Shown here: piece after piece, positions 36,776 to 45,592 of the stretch | Layout: the number at the start of each line of letters is the position of its first letter | Numbering within the stretch: position 1 is the first letter of the stretch | Origin: DASXZH01 sp963829965 | GTDB lineage: Bacteria > Armatimonadota > Fimbriimonadia > Fimbriimonadales > Fimbriimonadaceae | Assembly (NCBI GenBank): GCA_963829965.1 | Contig: CAWHLK010000034.1 | Coordinates: 88,820 to 152,819 of the forward strand | Length of the DNA stretch: 64,000 nt | Direction of reading: 5' to 3' | Program-made: the position numbers and the translations under genes | Notes under the pieces: generated by a model | The model's input: only the letters and a program-made list of their open reading frames with translations | What the model was told of the DNA's origin: nothing | Database searches by the model: none

Positions 36776-36975
36776 ACGTGAACGTGAACGGTGAACGGCG
36801 TCCGCCGGAGATCGGGCGCGTTGGGCGCGGCCCCTGGTTTTGGGGCACGCGGCAATAAAACGCGCTTCCCATATCTGCGTTCAGAACCGGAAAGTGCTGA
36901 CACTGCGATTGGCTGCTGCCGGGGAGTTTACGGTTTGCAGTTTACAGTTTACGGTTCACCCTCAAGCCCGGTACA
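36773..36975. repeat. Spacer with GTGAACG heptamer repeats
   Basis: The 200-bp gap after tdh starts with tandem GTGAACG-type heptamers (36,775-36,798) and contains GTTTGCAGTTTACAGTTTAC near 36,933. The 13-mer GTGAACGGTGAAC at 36,784-36,796 recurs in inverted orientation at 53,172-53,184. No gene is seen. Confidence 0.4.
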
Positions 36976-38847
36976 ATGCCACTGATGAAGGTTGCGGTAT
37001 TGCCGTTCAATGTGGCGGAAGGGACTAAGGCGTCATACGGTCGCCAATTTGCTAACTTCGCTGCGGAAACGGTTCGCGCTGCCACTGGGGCCGACATTCA
37101 GTCGGTGAGCTATATGGCTCAGGTCCAGGAAGAAGGCGGCACGCGCTCTGCGCACGTCAATATGGGCGCCGTGATTCTTGAGCGGGAGGCAATGACCCCG
37201 ATTTTCAAAGAAGGAGGCGTGGATCGCATCCTTCACGGCCTGCTCACCGAAGGGGACGGCAAGTTCTCCTTGAAAATCCGGATCGAAGGCGTGGACGATG
37301 ATGCGCCCCTTCTGGAAGAGGAGCACAATTTTGGCGAAGACGAGGTCGTCGGAGAGCTTCACTGTCTCATGCTTCTCGTGGCATCGTACTCGGGTGTGGT
37401 CCTGCCCACGGCGCTTGAAGAAAAGCTCGACGTGGGGACGCAAATTCCCAAGGCTTTCCTGGAGTTTCTTGAGGGATATGACGGTTTTCAGTACGTTCAA
37501 CAGGCGAACGGCATGGTCGTCAGCCATTACAATCCCGCCACCACACTCAGCGCGCTTACCCAAGCCGTAGATTTGGACCACAGTTTTCAGGCTCCGTTCG
37601 ACATGTGCATTCAAATGTGCCGCTCGTGCGCGCACTACAGACTCGGTTCTTTTGAAGATGTGGAAGGGGCATTGAAGCATCTGGCCGAGGTCGCGCCGGC
37701 AGATTACCGGCCGCTCGCCGCACTTGGTGAGATCTACCAGACGATCGGCAACCTGCCTGCAGCGGTAGATGCGTACGAGCAAGCATTAGCTCAGCACTTG
37801 AGCCTCGGTGACAAGCTAGATGACGATCAGTCCACCGAGCGGGCTGCGCTCTATTCCCGTCTTGGCATGGTCCAGTTGAACATGGGCATGCCGGTAAACG
37901 CCGAAAGAAATTTCCGGCGGGCCGTGGACCTGGAAAAGGGCGCAAAGCCTTCGTTGGACCTCCTGGCGAGTGTGCTGGCGCAAACAAACCGCCAACACGA
38001 GATCCCAAGTCTTTGGAAGAACGAGATTGCAAGCAACCCGAAGAACGCGCTGGCGCGCGCTAGGTATGCCACCGCTCTGATTCAGGCCGGCCAGAAAGAA
38101 GAAGCGATTGCCGTGTTCGAGCAGGCTTTGGAAGAATTGGACGACAAAGTGTTTGTTAAGAGGTTTTATGCGCCACTGCTCGTGGAAAACGGGGACTTTG
38201 ACCGGGCGATGGACTTCTATGAGGACTGCCTCGACGTAGAGCCGAATGATATTCCGCTGATGGTCGAGTATGCGAACACGCTCAAAGCGGCGGACAGGGA
38301 ATTCGAAATTCCCCAGATCCTCAAAAACATACTGGCGAGCAATCCCGACCCGAACACCCGCGCGCAAACCCTTGCCTGGATGATCGAACTGGAGCAGCCC
38401 AAACGGGCGGAAGCGGTTGAGGACGCCCGAAAGAAAATGGAAGCCGGGGACTTCGAGGGCGCGATGAGAGATTTGAGACCCCTGCGCAACTGGCTGGCAG
38501 ATTATTGGAAGCTTTGGGCCCTGATGAGTACGGCCGCAAACCAGCTGGAACAGGTTGAAGAGGCACAAGACGCGGCGAACCGGCTGCTGGGTCTTTATCC
38601 TGGTTACGAGCCTGGTTACCGCGAGTTGGTAACCGCCCTCACCAAGCAGGACAAACATGAGGAAGCCTATAATGTGATGCGTTATTGTGCTACGAACCTC
38701 AAGACGCTTGATTCCCATGTGAATTTGGCGCTTGCCGCTAAGCGGGCCGGGCATGATGATGAGGCTCGGTCCTTGGCGAAGCAGATACGTAGCGTGGTTG
38801 GTCCGAACGAGGAGTTGGAGCGAGTACTTGCCGAAATCGAATCCTAG
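36976..38847 (+). CDS. Tetratricopeptide-repeat protein
   Basis: A 623-residue soluble protein. The first 230 residues form a domain of the type that precedes TPRs in TolB-like or adenylate-cyclase-associated proteins (MKVAVLPFNVAEGTKASYGR, DRILHGLLTEGDGKFSLKIR). From about residue 235 come tandem TPRs: YRPLAALGEIYQTIGNLPAA, ALYSRLGMVQLNMGMPVNAE, ARARYATALIQAGQKEEAIA, YAPLLVENGDFDRAMDFYED. It probably acts as a scaffold; partners are unknown. The start may be the ATG at 36,985 instead. The next gene overlaps the end by about 20 bp. Confidence 0.8.
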   Translation: MPLMKVAVLPFNVAEGTKASYGRQFANFAAETVRAATGADIQSVSYMAQVQEEGGTRSAHVNMGAVILEREAMTPIFKEGGVDRILHGLLTEGDGKFSLKIRIEGVDDDAPLLEEEHNFGEDEVVGELHCLMLLVASYSGVVLPTALEEKLDVGTQIPKAFLEFLEGYDGFQYVQQANGMVVSHYNPATTLSALTQAVDLDHSFQAPFDMCIQMCRSCAHYRLGSFEDVEGALKHLAEVAPADYRPLAALGEIYQTIGNLPAAVDAYEQALAQHLSLGDKLDDDQSTERAALYSRLGMVQLNMGMPVNAERNFRRAVDLEKGAKPSLDLLASVLAQTNRQHEIPSLWKNEIASNPKNALARARYATALIQAGQKEEAIAVFEQALEELDDKVFVKRFYAPLLVENGDFDRAMDFYEDCLDVEPNDIPLMVEYANTLKAADREFEIPQILKNILASNPDPNTRAQTLAWMIELEQPKRAEAVEDARKKMEAGDFEGAMRDLRPLRNWLADYWKLWALMSTAANQLEQVEEAQDAANRLLGLYPGYEPGYRELVTALTKQDKHEEAYNVMRYCATNLKTLDSHVNLALAAKRAGHDDEARSLAKQIRSVVGPNEELERVLAEIES

Positions 38848-39622
38848 ATTCCCACAGACGAGCGGAGAAATCAACGCTCGCAAAAAAGCCGAAGAGGCAA
38901 CCGGGGAGAAGGATTCGTGGTACGTCAAACTTAGCAAGGCATTGTTCACCAGGCCCAAGGGCGAGAATGTCTATTGGCCTGTAAAAGTGTTCCTCCTGAT
39001 TCACATCATCGCGATTGTGAGTTGGGTTATGCCTGAACCGGGCAAAGCGGTAGCCAACGGAACCCTCAAAGGCAGCTTTTCCGAACGGCTGATGAAGTTC
39101 AATCAGGACTGGGTCAAGAAATCGCCGACCCAACTGTATCTGCTAAGCACCGGTCTTTGGCAGTCTTGGGACATGTTTGCCCCCAACCCGGCAAACACGG
39201 ATATGTATCCCGATGCCGATGTAACCCTCAAAAGCGGGAAGGTTTTGCATTATGACTATCCGCGTATGTATTCGCTCAGCCGGCTTCAAAAATATCAGAA
39301 AGAGCGCTACCGAAAGTTCTTTGAGAATGCGAGCGATATAAAGAGTGCCTATCTCTTTCCCGTATTTGCCCGCGCAGTGGTCAACATAATCGCGAAAGAT
39401 CCGAACGATCCGCCTGTGAAGGTTGAACTTAAACGCCACCAAGTCCAAGTCCCAAAGGTGGAGAGCTTCGGGACCTATTCGCAGAACCTCTGGAACGCAA
39501 TCTTGGACCGGTCGGTGACCCCATCCGTGTTGATGCCCCCCAATCCGCCCATGCCTGAGAAATACACGGAGATCGACTATTACACTTACTATCCGCAAAC
39601 CGGCGAGGGGCAAGTCCATTGA
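38828..39622 (+). CDS. Membrane-anchored partner of the HTTM protein, unknown function
   Basis: About 264 residues, assuming the TTG start at 38,828. One membrane helix lies near residue 50 (PVKVFLLIHIIAIVSWVMPE), followed by a soluble region with TGLWQSWDMFAPNPANTDMY, SGKVLHYDYPRMYSLSRLQK and the end DYYTYYPQTGEGQVH. I know no named family. The WDMFAPNP motif resembles the segment found in small partners and C-terminal parts of HTTM proteins. The stop overlaps the start of the HTTM gene by 4 bp, so the two are coupled. Confidence 0.65.
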   Translation: MPKSNPRFPQTSGEINARKKAEEATGEKDSWYVKLSKALFTRPKGENVYWPVKVFLLIHIIAIVSWVMPEPGKAVANGTLKGSFSERLMKFNQDWVKKSPTQLYLLSTGLWQSWDMFAPNPANTDMYPDADVTLKSGKVLHYDYPRMYSLSRLQKYQKERYRKFFENASDIKSAYLFPVFARAVVNIIAKDPNDPPVKVELKRHQVQVPKVESFGTYSQNLWNAILDRSVTPSVLMPPNPPMPEKYTEIDYYTYYPQTGEGQVH

Positions 39623-40914
39623 ATGCAGCGAAACAGTCAGAGAGTTGGAATCCGTTAAAGGATGTTAACACCTGGTGGTTCGGTTTTGGCTCTCCCGTAA
39701 CCCTTGGCCTTTTACGAATTCTAATGGGGCTTCTTGCCCTTGAGGAGCTCTTCATCGGGCTGATGGACTTTGAGGCGTGGTACACGGACAAAGGCTTCTT
39801 CCCGCTGCGCATAGATGCCGACTACTTTATGAAGATCCCGGCGACCGTGCAGATCGGTACTCACTGGGATGCGGCAGCGCGCGCTTTCGTCCCCAATGTC
39901 TACGGAAACCCGAACGCGCAATTTCCCCGGCTGAACATTTTTGAGTACGCGTATGACCAGCGAGTCGCCTTAGCACTCTATCTGCTTGTGATGGTCGCCG
40001 CCGTCTTCACTGCTCTCGGCCTTTGGTCACGCTGGAGCACGATTGCACTGGCCATCGGGCTTGTTTCGGTGCACCACCGCAATCCGCTCATCCTGCACAG
40101 CGGAGACACACTGCTTCGAGTTATCATAATCTATTTGGCCGTGGCGCCATCCGGTCTCTCCTGTAGCGTCGACCGGCTTATCGGGCTGTGGAAGGGCACC
40201 GCTCCTCCGATCCCAAGACGGGTGTCTCTGTGGCCGCAAAGGCTCATTGAGTTTCAAGTGGCGCTCGTGTATTTCATTACCGTCTGGTTCAAGTGGTTTG
40301 GAATCTATTGGAAGGATGGAACTGCCTCCTGGTATCCGGAGAACCTGAACGAATTCTACAGATTCCCGATATTCGAATTCACCCACCATCAGCCTTTTTT
40401 GGCCATCACCACGTATGGCACGCTCGTGGTCGAACTGTCATTGGCGACCCTCGTATTCCATAAGCCGCTGCGCAAATACGTTCTTCTGGCCGGCATTGCC
40501 ATGCATGGCTATATCGAATACAGATTCAACATTCCCATGTTTGCCACGATTATCGTGGGTAGTTACATCGCCTTTTACGATGGCGAGGAAATCTCGGAGT
40601 GGGCGAAGCGCATGAGCGAACGGTTGAAGAAATTCCGTATTTGCGTGGAACTGCCCGCAGGCCAATGTTTGCGCCCGGAAGCTCAAAGGGTCCTTCCCGC
40701 CCTGGATCCGTTCGGCCTCGTCGTCTATCAGTCGGGATGTAACCCCGCGTGGTCCGCCAGCGATGCGCGCGAAAGGCCGAAAGCTGCTTTTAGAGGCGCT
40801 TGGGCGAGAAGTGTGGGAGCATGGCCCATTGGCCTTGTGCCGGGGCTCTGGAAAAGGGTTCTGACTAACTGCGTGGCGCCGGAGGGCGAACTCAGCAAGG
40901 CTGCGGACGGGTAA
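39619..40914 (+). CDS. HTTM-domain membrane protein, probable C-terminal frameshifts
   Basis: The first 340 residues are a HTTM (horizontally transferred transmembrane, vitamin-K-dependent carboxylase-like) domain with several membrane helices: SPVTLGLLRILMGLLALEEL, ALALYLLVMVAAVFTALGLW, LVSVHHRNPLILHSGDTLLR (the conserved NP/HSGD region), ALVYFITVWFKWFGIYWKDG and IEYRFNIPMFATIIVGSYIA. The last 90 residues look out of frame: pieces of a DCC-type thioredoxin-like domain appear in different frames (NCPQANVCARKLK in one, VLPALDPFGLVVY in another, RDVTPRG in the first again). HTTM-DCC is a known architecture, so at least two base errors between 40,640 and 40,740 are likely. Confidence 0.75.
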   Translation: MNAAKQSESWNPLKDVNTWWFGFGSPVTLGLLRILMGLLALEELFIGLMDFEAWYTDKGFFPLRIDADYFMKIPATVQIGTHWDAAARAFVPNVYGNPNAQFPRLNIFEYAYDQRVALALYLLVMVAAVFTALGLWSRWSTIALAIGLVSVHHRNPLILHSGDTLLRVIIIYLAVAPSGLSCSVDRLIGLWKGTAPPIPRRVSLWPQRLIEFQVALVYFITVWFKWFGIYWKDGTASWYPENLNEFYRFPIFEFTHHQPFLAITTYGTLVVELSLATLVFHKPLRKYVLLAGIAMHGYIEYRFNIPMFATIIVGSYIAFYDGEEISEWAKRMSERLKKFRICVELPAGQCLRPEAQRVLPALDPFGLVVYQSGCNPAWSASDARERPKAAFRGAWARSVGAWPIGLVPGLWKRVLTNCVAPEGELSKAADG

Positions 40915-40925
40915 TTTCAGGCTGC

Positions 40926-41810
40926 ATGAAGCCGTGGCAATTTCGCCAAAAGACACCTGGGTTTGGAATCAGCGCAAACTTCTACATGACGGTGCTTGCC
41001 GGAACCGCGCAATTGCCGACCATGCGCCAGGTGGTAGATCCTAAAGGCACGGCTGGAGCGGTTATCGGCTTTGGTGTGCCGCTTGCGGTGGAAGCAACCA
41101 AGGAGGACATAGATCGTCCGCTCAAGCGCGGCGTATACGGCATCGCTTCCCACAACCGTCAGACCGTGCTGAAGTTGATGGCCATGCCCAAAGAAGAGGC
41201 AGGCTTCGATCCGGCGCCCGTTCTGCGCAGTTCTGAGGCCATAAACCTATCCCAGGAGCACCTGGCCCGGATCAGCGCGACCTGGAGCTTGCTGCAGTTT
41301 ACGTTTCAAACCCATGAGGCCATGGTCTACCCGGCGTTAAAGTTCCTCACTCAAGTGCTTCGCCGATTTGCGGAATTGACAGACGGCGTGATCTCCGACC
41401 CGATCAGCCGTGTTTACAAGCTTCCGTCGGAACTCGAGCATCACCCGCAAGCCGATCCTCGCGTCGACGCGCGGGATCACGTACAGATCAAGCATGGTGT
41501 GAACAAAGGGTGGGCTTATACCCTTGGACTTCAGAAGTTTGGGTTGCCTGAGCTGGAGATTTTCGGCGTCCCGCCGGAGATCCAGGCAGTTGCGGACCAG
41601 TTTCTTATCGGCATTTCGCAAGCTGCCCTCACCGGAAACCTCATCGCTCTGGGTGGATTTTTGGGCTCTAAGAAGTGCCCGCTTCAGATCGCGTCCGGAG
41701 GCTTGGATCGGGCCAGCTGGGAAGGTATCGATTGCTACGAACTGATACCGCCAAGCGGAGCTTCCGTCGGCCAGGCGCTTACCCAATGGCTAAGTGAAGC
41801 TACGCGTTAA
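40926..41810 (+). CDS. Conserved hypothetical protein
   Basis: 294 residues, no signal peptide or membrane helix. The sequence looks like a genuine soluble protein (FYMTVLAGTAQLPTMRQVVD, HEAMVYPALKFLTQVLRRFA, GWAYTLGLQKFGLPELEIFG, GGLDRASWEGIDCYELIPPS). It may consist of two alpha/beta halves. I do not recognise a family. It follows the HTTM gene by 11 bp and may be in the same transcript; it converges on a response-regulator gene, overlapping it by about 10 bp. Confidence 0.65.
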   Translation: MKPWQFRQKTPGFGISANFYMTVLAGTAQLPTMRQVVDPKGTAGAVIGFGVPLAVEATKEDIDRPLKRGVYGIASHNRQTVLKLMAMPKEEAGFDPAPVLRSSEAINLSQEHLARISATWSLLQFTFQTHEAMVYPALKFLTQVLRRFAELTDGVISDPISRVYKLPSELEHHPQADPRVDARDHVQIKHGVNKGWAYTLGLQKFGLPELEIFGVPPEIQAVADQFLIGISQAALTGNLIALGGFLGSKKCPLQIASGGLDRASWEGIDCYELIPPSGASVGQALTQWLSEATR

Positions 41811-42234
41811 TGAGCCGGCGTGATGAAAGGTTGATCGTCAGCCAATACTGGCCGAGTTGGCGAACCGAATCGATGAACTCATCGAAATCGACTGGCTTGC
41901 GGATGTAGCTGTTGGCCCCGAGGTTGTAACTTTCCTGAATATCCCGTTCTTCGTCTGAGGAAGAAAGAATCACAACAGGTATCGTTCGAGTCCGAGGATC
42001 GTCGCGTAGCTTCTCAAGCACTTCCAACCCGCTCACCTTGGGAAGTTTCAGGTCCAGCAGAATGAGGGCGGGCAGTTTCCTCGAGCCGATAATGTACTCC
42101 AAGGCTTCTGCGCCATCTCGCGCGACCACTACGATATTGGGGACCTCGCTTTGACGCATGGCCCGAAGGGTTAGCTTCTCGTCATCGGGGTTATCTTCAA
42201 CCAACAAAATTGTTTTTAGCTCGGTGTCAACCAT
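41800..42234 (-). CDS. Single-domain response regulator (Rcp1-like)
   Basis: About 144 residues from the ATG at 42,234 (MVDTELKTILLVEDNPDDEK). It is a CheY-like receiver with the acidic pair EDNPDDE, the phospho-acceptor Asp in LILLDLKLPKVSGLEVLEKL, the Thr/Ser position VVILSSSDEERDI and the Lys in ANSYIRKPVDFDEFIDSV. The NPDDE and SSSDEERD pattern is typical of Rcp1-like regulators that pair with phytochrome or PAS histidine kinases. No output domain and no kinase gene is present in the window. Confidence 0.88.
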   Translation of the reverse strand: MVDTELKTILLVEDNPDDEKLTLRAMRQSEVPNIVVVARDGAEALEYIIGSRKLPALILLDLKLPKVSGLEVLEKLRDDPRTRTIPVVILSSSDEERDIQESYNLGANSYIRKPVDFDEFIDSVRQLGQYWLTINLSSRRLINA

Positions 42235-42398
42235 CAATTCCCTAGGTTCGATTCCCTTATTCCCGCATGCACATGCCCTGCGATACACATATTATGGTGG
42301 GGTTTCGTTTGAAGGTACCTATCAGGAACGGATGTTTTCACCGCAATGTTTCATCTATCAAGGCTATTATCACGGCTAGGTATTTGGCGTGTCCCTAT

Positions 42399-42427
42399 TT
42401 GCCTTTCACTCGTAAGTAAACTATAAG
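42399..42427 (+). promoter_or_regulatory. Candidate sigma-70-type promoter for dxs
   Basis: TTGCCT (42,399-42,404), 17-bp spacer, TATAAG (42,422-42,427), 20 bp upstream of the dxs start codon. Spacing is ideal and both boxes are close to consensus. The implied leader is very short. Confidence 0.4.
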
Positions 42428-42446
42428 CTCGGAAAAAGGCCACGGT

Positions 42447-44381
42447 TTGGACAAGCAGACACTGTACCCAATACTATCCGCGATTGAATCCCCCGCGGAC
42501 TTGCATAAGCTGACTGATGAGGAACTCCTTCAACTTTCGAAGGAAGTGCGCGGCGCAATCCTCGATCATGTCAGCAAAACGGGCGGTCACCTCAGTTCGA
42601 ATTTGGGAACCGTCGAACTTACGGTGGCGCTGTATGCTGCGTACAATCTGCCTCCCGACATCGTGATTTGGGATACCGGCCATCAGGCATATCCGCATAA
42701 ACTCCTCACCGGCCGGCTCGGCAAGTTCGATACCCTCCGGCAGCACAAAGGCATCAGCGGGTTTCTGCGGCGCGAGGAAAGCCCCTTTGACCACTTTGGC
42801 GCCGGCCATGCGGGGACTGCGATTTCCGCGGCGCTTGGCTTTGCCGCCGCAAGAGATGCTTCGGGCAGAAGCGAGAGGGTCATTGCTGTTACCGGCGACG
42901 CGGCCATTTGCTCAGGCATGAGTTGGGAAGCGCTCAACCACGCGGGCGAATTAGGGACCGATCTTACTGTCGTCTTGAACGATAATCGCATGTCTATTGC
43001 TCAGAATGTGGGCGCCCTGACTTCCTATTTCACAAAGCTGCGTTCGCGGCCACTGATCCAGGATATGGCCCATCGTGCCAAAGGCGTGGTGGAAAAGCTG
43101 CCGTCTCCGATGACCAGGGTTGCTGCCGGTCTGCGTCATGGAATTACCCACTATTTCGCGCCCGAGCAAACGGGCACGATCTTTGAGGAAATGGGCTTCG
43201 AGTACATCGGCCCGGTGGATGGTCACGACTTCCAGGCACTCTTGGAGATTTTCCGCAACGTGCGAGAACTGCATGGACCCGTTTTTGTCCACGCGATTAC
43301 CGTAAAGGGCAAGGGCTATGAAGTTGCCGAAGAAAACGCGACAAAATGGCACGGTGTTATTCCGTTCGATCTAGAAGAGAACGAAATGCGGAAGGCGACT
43401 GGGCCGGTGACTTACACACAGGCGTTCGGAACCGCCGTTGTGGAATGCGCCGAGGCAGACCCCCAGGTCGTTACGATAACGGCAGCAATGCCGGACGGCA
43501 CCGGTCTGAACGCCTTTGCCGAGAAGTTCCCGGCTAGGTTCTTCGATGTCGGCATCGCCGAACAGCACGCGGTGACTTTTGCGGCCGGACTGGCGGCAGG
43601 CGGCATCCGGCCGCTATGCGTGATCTACTCCACGTTCCTGCAGCGAGGCTTCGACCAGGTGCTTCACGATGTTTGCATTCAAAATCTGCCGGTTCGGTTC
43701 TTTATGGACCGCGCAGGGCTGGTGGGAGACGATGGCCCAACTCATCACGGCGCCTTTGACATCAGCTTCCTGAGCTGCCTTCCTAACGTGACTTTGATGG
43801 CGCCAAGAGATACGACGGAGCTTCGAGAGATGACGCACTTCATGGCCGAGTTTGATGCAGGCCCATCCGCCGTGCGTTACCCGAGAGGTTCGAGCGACGA
43901 TCGCCTACCGGAAAGCCGGTCGCCCATCCAGGTTGGAAAGGCTGAGCTGCTAAAGCCGGGTGACGACGCCGCCATTGTCGCCTTGGGCAGTATGGTCAGC
44001 GTGGCTTACGAGGCTGCGATGCACCTAGAGAATCAAGGCGTCCATGTTTCTGTTCTCAACGCACGGTTTGTAAAGCCGATGGATGATGCCGCAATTTTGG
44101 AGCTCGGGAGGAAAACCGGTTGCTTGATCACCATAGAGGAAAACGTGAGGACCGGTGGTTTCGGCCAACAGGTCTGTGACTTACTGAACAGCGCGGGACT
44201 CGCAGCGGTAAAGCTCACCATTATGGCGCTGCCCGATAAGTTCGTAGAGCACGGATCTCAGAGCATCATCCGCAAGAGTTGTGGCCTCGATAAAGACTCG
44301 GTCGTTGCCGAAGTCCTGAAGATGGTTGCTGCGCCTGCTCCTACCCAGGGCGTGGTGAACGTTCGGACTTCCGGTTCGTAG
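42447..44381 (+). CDS. dxs: 1-deoxy-D-xylulose-5-phosphate synthase
   Basis: A 644-residue TPP enzyme, full length, from a TTG at 42,447 with AAAAAGG upstream. It joins pyruvate and glyceraldehyde-3-phosphate in the first step of the MEP isoprenoid pathway. Visible motifs are GGHLSSNLGTVELTVALYAA, WDTGHQAYPHKLLTGR, FGAGHAGTAISAALGFA, the TPP motif GDAAICSGMSWEALNHAG...LNDNRMSI, PVDGHDFQALLEIF, VGIAEQHAVTFAAGLAAGG and the DRAG loop FFMDRAGLVGDDGPTHHG. No frame problem is seen. Confidence 0.95.
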   Translation: MDKQTLYPILSAIESPADLHKLTDEELLQLSKEVRGAILDHVSKTGGHLSSNLGTVELTVALYAAYNLPPDIVIWDTGHQAYPHKLLTGRLGKFDTLRQHKGISGFLRREESPFDHFGAGHAGTAISAALGFAAARDASGRSERVIAVTGDAAICSGMSWEALNHAGELGTDLTVVLNDNRMSIAQNVGALTSYFTKLRSRPLIQDMAHRAKGVVEKLPSPMTRVAAGLRHGITHYFAPEQTGTIFEEMGFEYIGPVDGHDFQALLEIFRNVRELHGPVFVHAITVKGKGYEVAEENATKWHGVIPFDLEENEMRKATGPVTYTQAFGTAVVECAEADPQVVTITAAMPDGTGLNAFAEKFPARFFDVGIAEQHAVTFAAGLAAGGIRPLCVIYSTFLQRGFDQVLHDVCIQNLPVRFFMDRAGLVGDDGPTHHGAFDISFLSCLPNVTLMAPRDTTELREMTHFMAEFDAGPSAVRYPRGSSDDRLPESRSPIQVGKAELLKPGDDAAIVALGSMVSVAYEAAMHLENQGVHVSVLNARFVKPMDDAAILELGRKTGCLITIEENVRTGGFGQQVCDLLNSAGLAAVKLTIMALPDKFVEHGSQSIIRKSCGLDKDSVVAEVLKMVAAPAPTQGVVNVRTSGS

Positions 44382-44473
44382 AATGAGGAAGGAGGTTCAA
44401 CAACATCCCCGCCGAAAGGCTGTTGATCCCTTTCTACAGTGTCCCGTTCAGAGACGCGAGGAGTAGCTGAGCA

Positions 44474-45592
44474 ATGTTTCAGTCGCCGCTGCCTCAGGAA
44501 TATGTTGACTTAACCGCCGAAGAGATGCGCGTGCGAATCGATGCTCGCCGAGAAGAGCTTGGCGACCTCATCGTCATCCTCGGCCACCATTATCAGCGCG
44601 ACGAAATTATCGCGCACGCCGATTTCCGGGGCGATAGCTACAAGCTATGCCTGGACGCATCCAAGAGAGAATCCGCCAAGTTCATCGTCTTCTGCGGAGT
44701 CCACTTCATGGCAGAGAGCGCTGCGATCCTCACTGACAAGAGGGTGCTCCTGCCGAACATGGCCGCCGGATGCTCCATGGCGGACATGGCAAACATCATC
44801 CAAGTTCGGAGATGTTGGGCGGAACTGGGCGGCCTTCTGGATACGGGCTCGATCTGTCCAATCACCTACATCAACTCGGCCGCAAACCTAAAGGGGTTTG
44901 TGGGCGAAAATGGTGGCGCGGTCTGCACCTCCACCAACGCGCCTTCCATCGTAAAGTGGGCACTGGAAAGCTTTGAGAAAGTGCTCTTTTTTCCCGACCA
45001 GCATCTTGGCCGCAACACGGCGGTCGGACTGGGGTTCGACCCGGACCGGGACACTGCTTTATGGGACCCTGCAAAGCCGTTGGGCGGCCTTTCAGAGGAT
45101 CAGGTCTCCCAAGCCAAGTTCATTCTATGGAAGGGCCATTGCAGCGTCCACGCACGCTTCAGCGTGGACCAGATAGAGAAATCGCGATTGGTCGACCCAA
45201 ATATTCAAATCGTCGTACACCCCGAGTGCTCGTTGGACGTCGTAAGATCTGCGGATTTCTATGGCTCGACCGAGTACATTATCCGAACGATCGAGAGTGC
45301 CGAGCCGGGAACCTCATGGGGCGTTGGAACGGAAATCAACTTGGTGTCCCGTCTCGCCAAAGAACATCCCGATAAGAGGATTTCTTGCCTCGACCCCCAG
45401 ATTTGCCCGTGTTCGACAATGTATCGCATCCATCCGAGCTTCCTCCTGTGGACGTTGGATTGTCTGGCTTCGGGCGAGATACGCAATGAAGTCACGGTTC
45501 CCGAACGAGTGTCTCTTCCCGCCCTACTAGCCCTTCGCCGAATGCTGGAGATCACGGAGGGTGCAGTGGCCGGAAGCGGTCACCACGATTGA
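44474..45592 (+). CDS. nadA: Quinolinate synthase A
   Basis: A 372-residue [4Fe-4S] enzyme that condenses iminoaspartate with dihydroxyacetone phosphate to quinolinate in NAD synthesis. Motifs are VILGHHYQRDEIIAHADFRG, FCGVHFMAESAAILTDKRVL, PNMAAGCSMADMANIIQVRR (cluster Cys), YINSAANLKGFVGENGGAVC, FFPDQHLGRNTAVGLG, WKGHCSVHARFSVDQI, VVHPECSLDVVRSADFYGST and the late cluster Cys in LDPQICPCSTMYRIHP. nadB and nadC are not adjacent. The 3' end overlaps the convergent lon gene by 66 bp. Confidence 0.94.
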   Translation: MFQSPLPQEYVDLTAEEMRVRIDARREELGDLIVILGHHYQRDEIIAHADFRGDSYKLCLDASKRESAKFIVFCGVHFMAESAAILTDKRVLLPNMAAGCSMADMANIIQVRRCWAELGGLLDTGSICPITYINSAANLKGFVGENGGAVCTSTNAPSIVKWALESFEKVLFFPDQHLGRNTAVGLGFDPDRDTALWDPAKPLGGLSEDQVSQAKFILWKGHCSVHARFSVDQIEKSRLVDPNIQIVVHPECSLDVVRSADFYGSTEYIIRTIESAEPGTSWGVGTEINLVSRLAKEHPDKRISCLDPQICPCSTMYRIHPSFLLWTLDCLASGEIRNEVTVPERVSLPALLALRRMLEITEGAVAGSGHHD

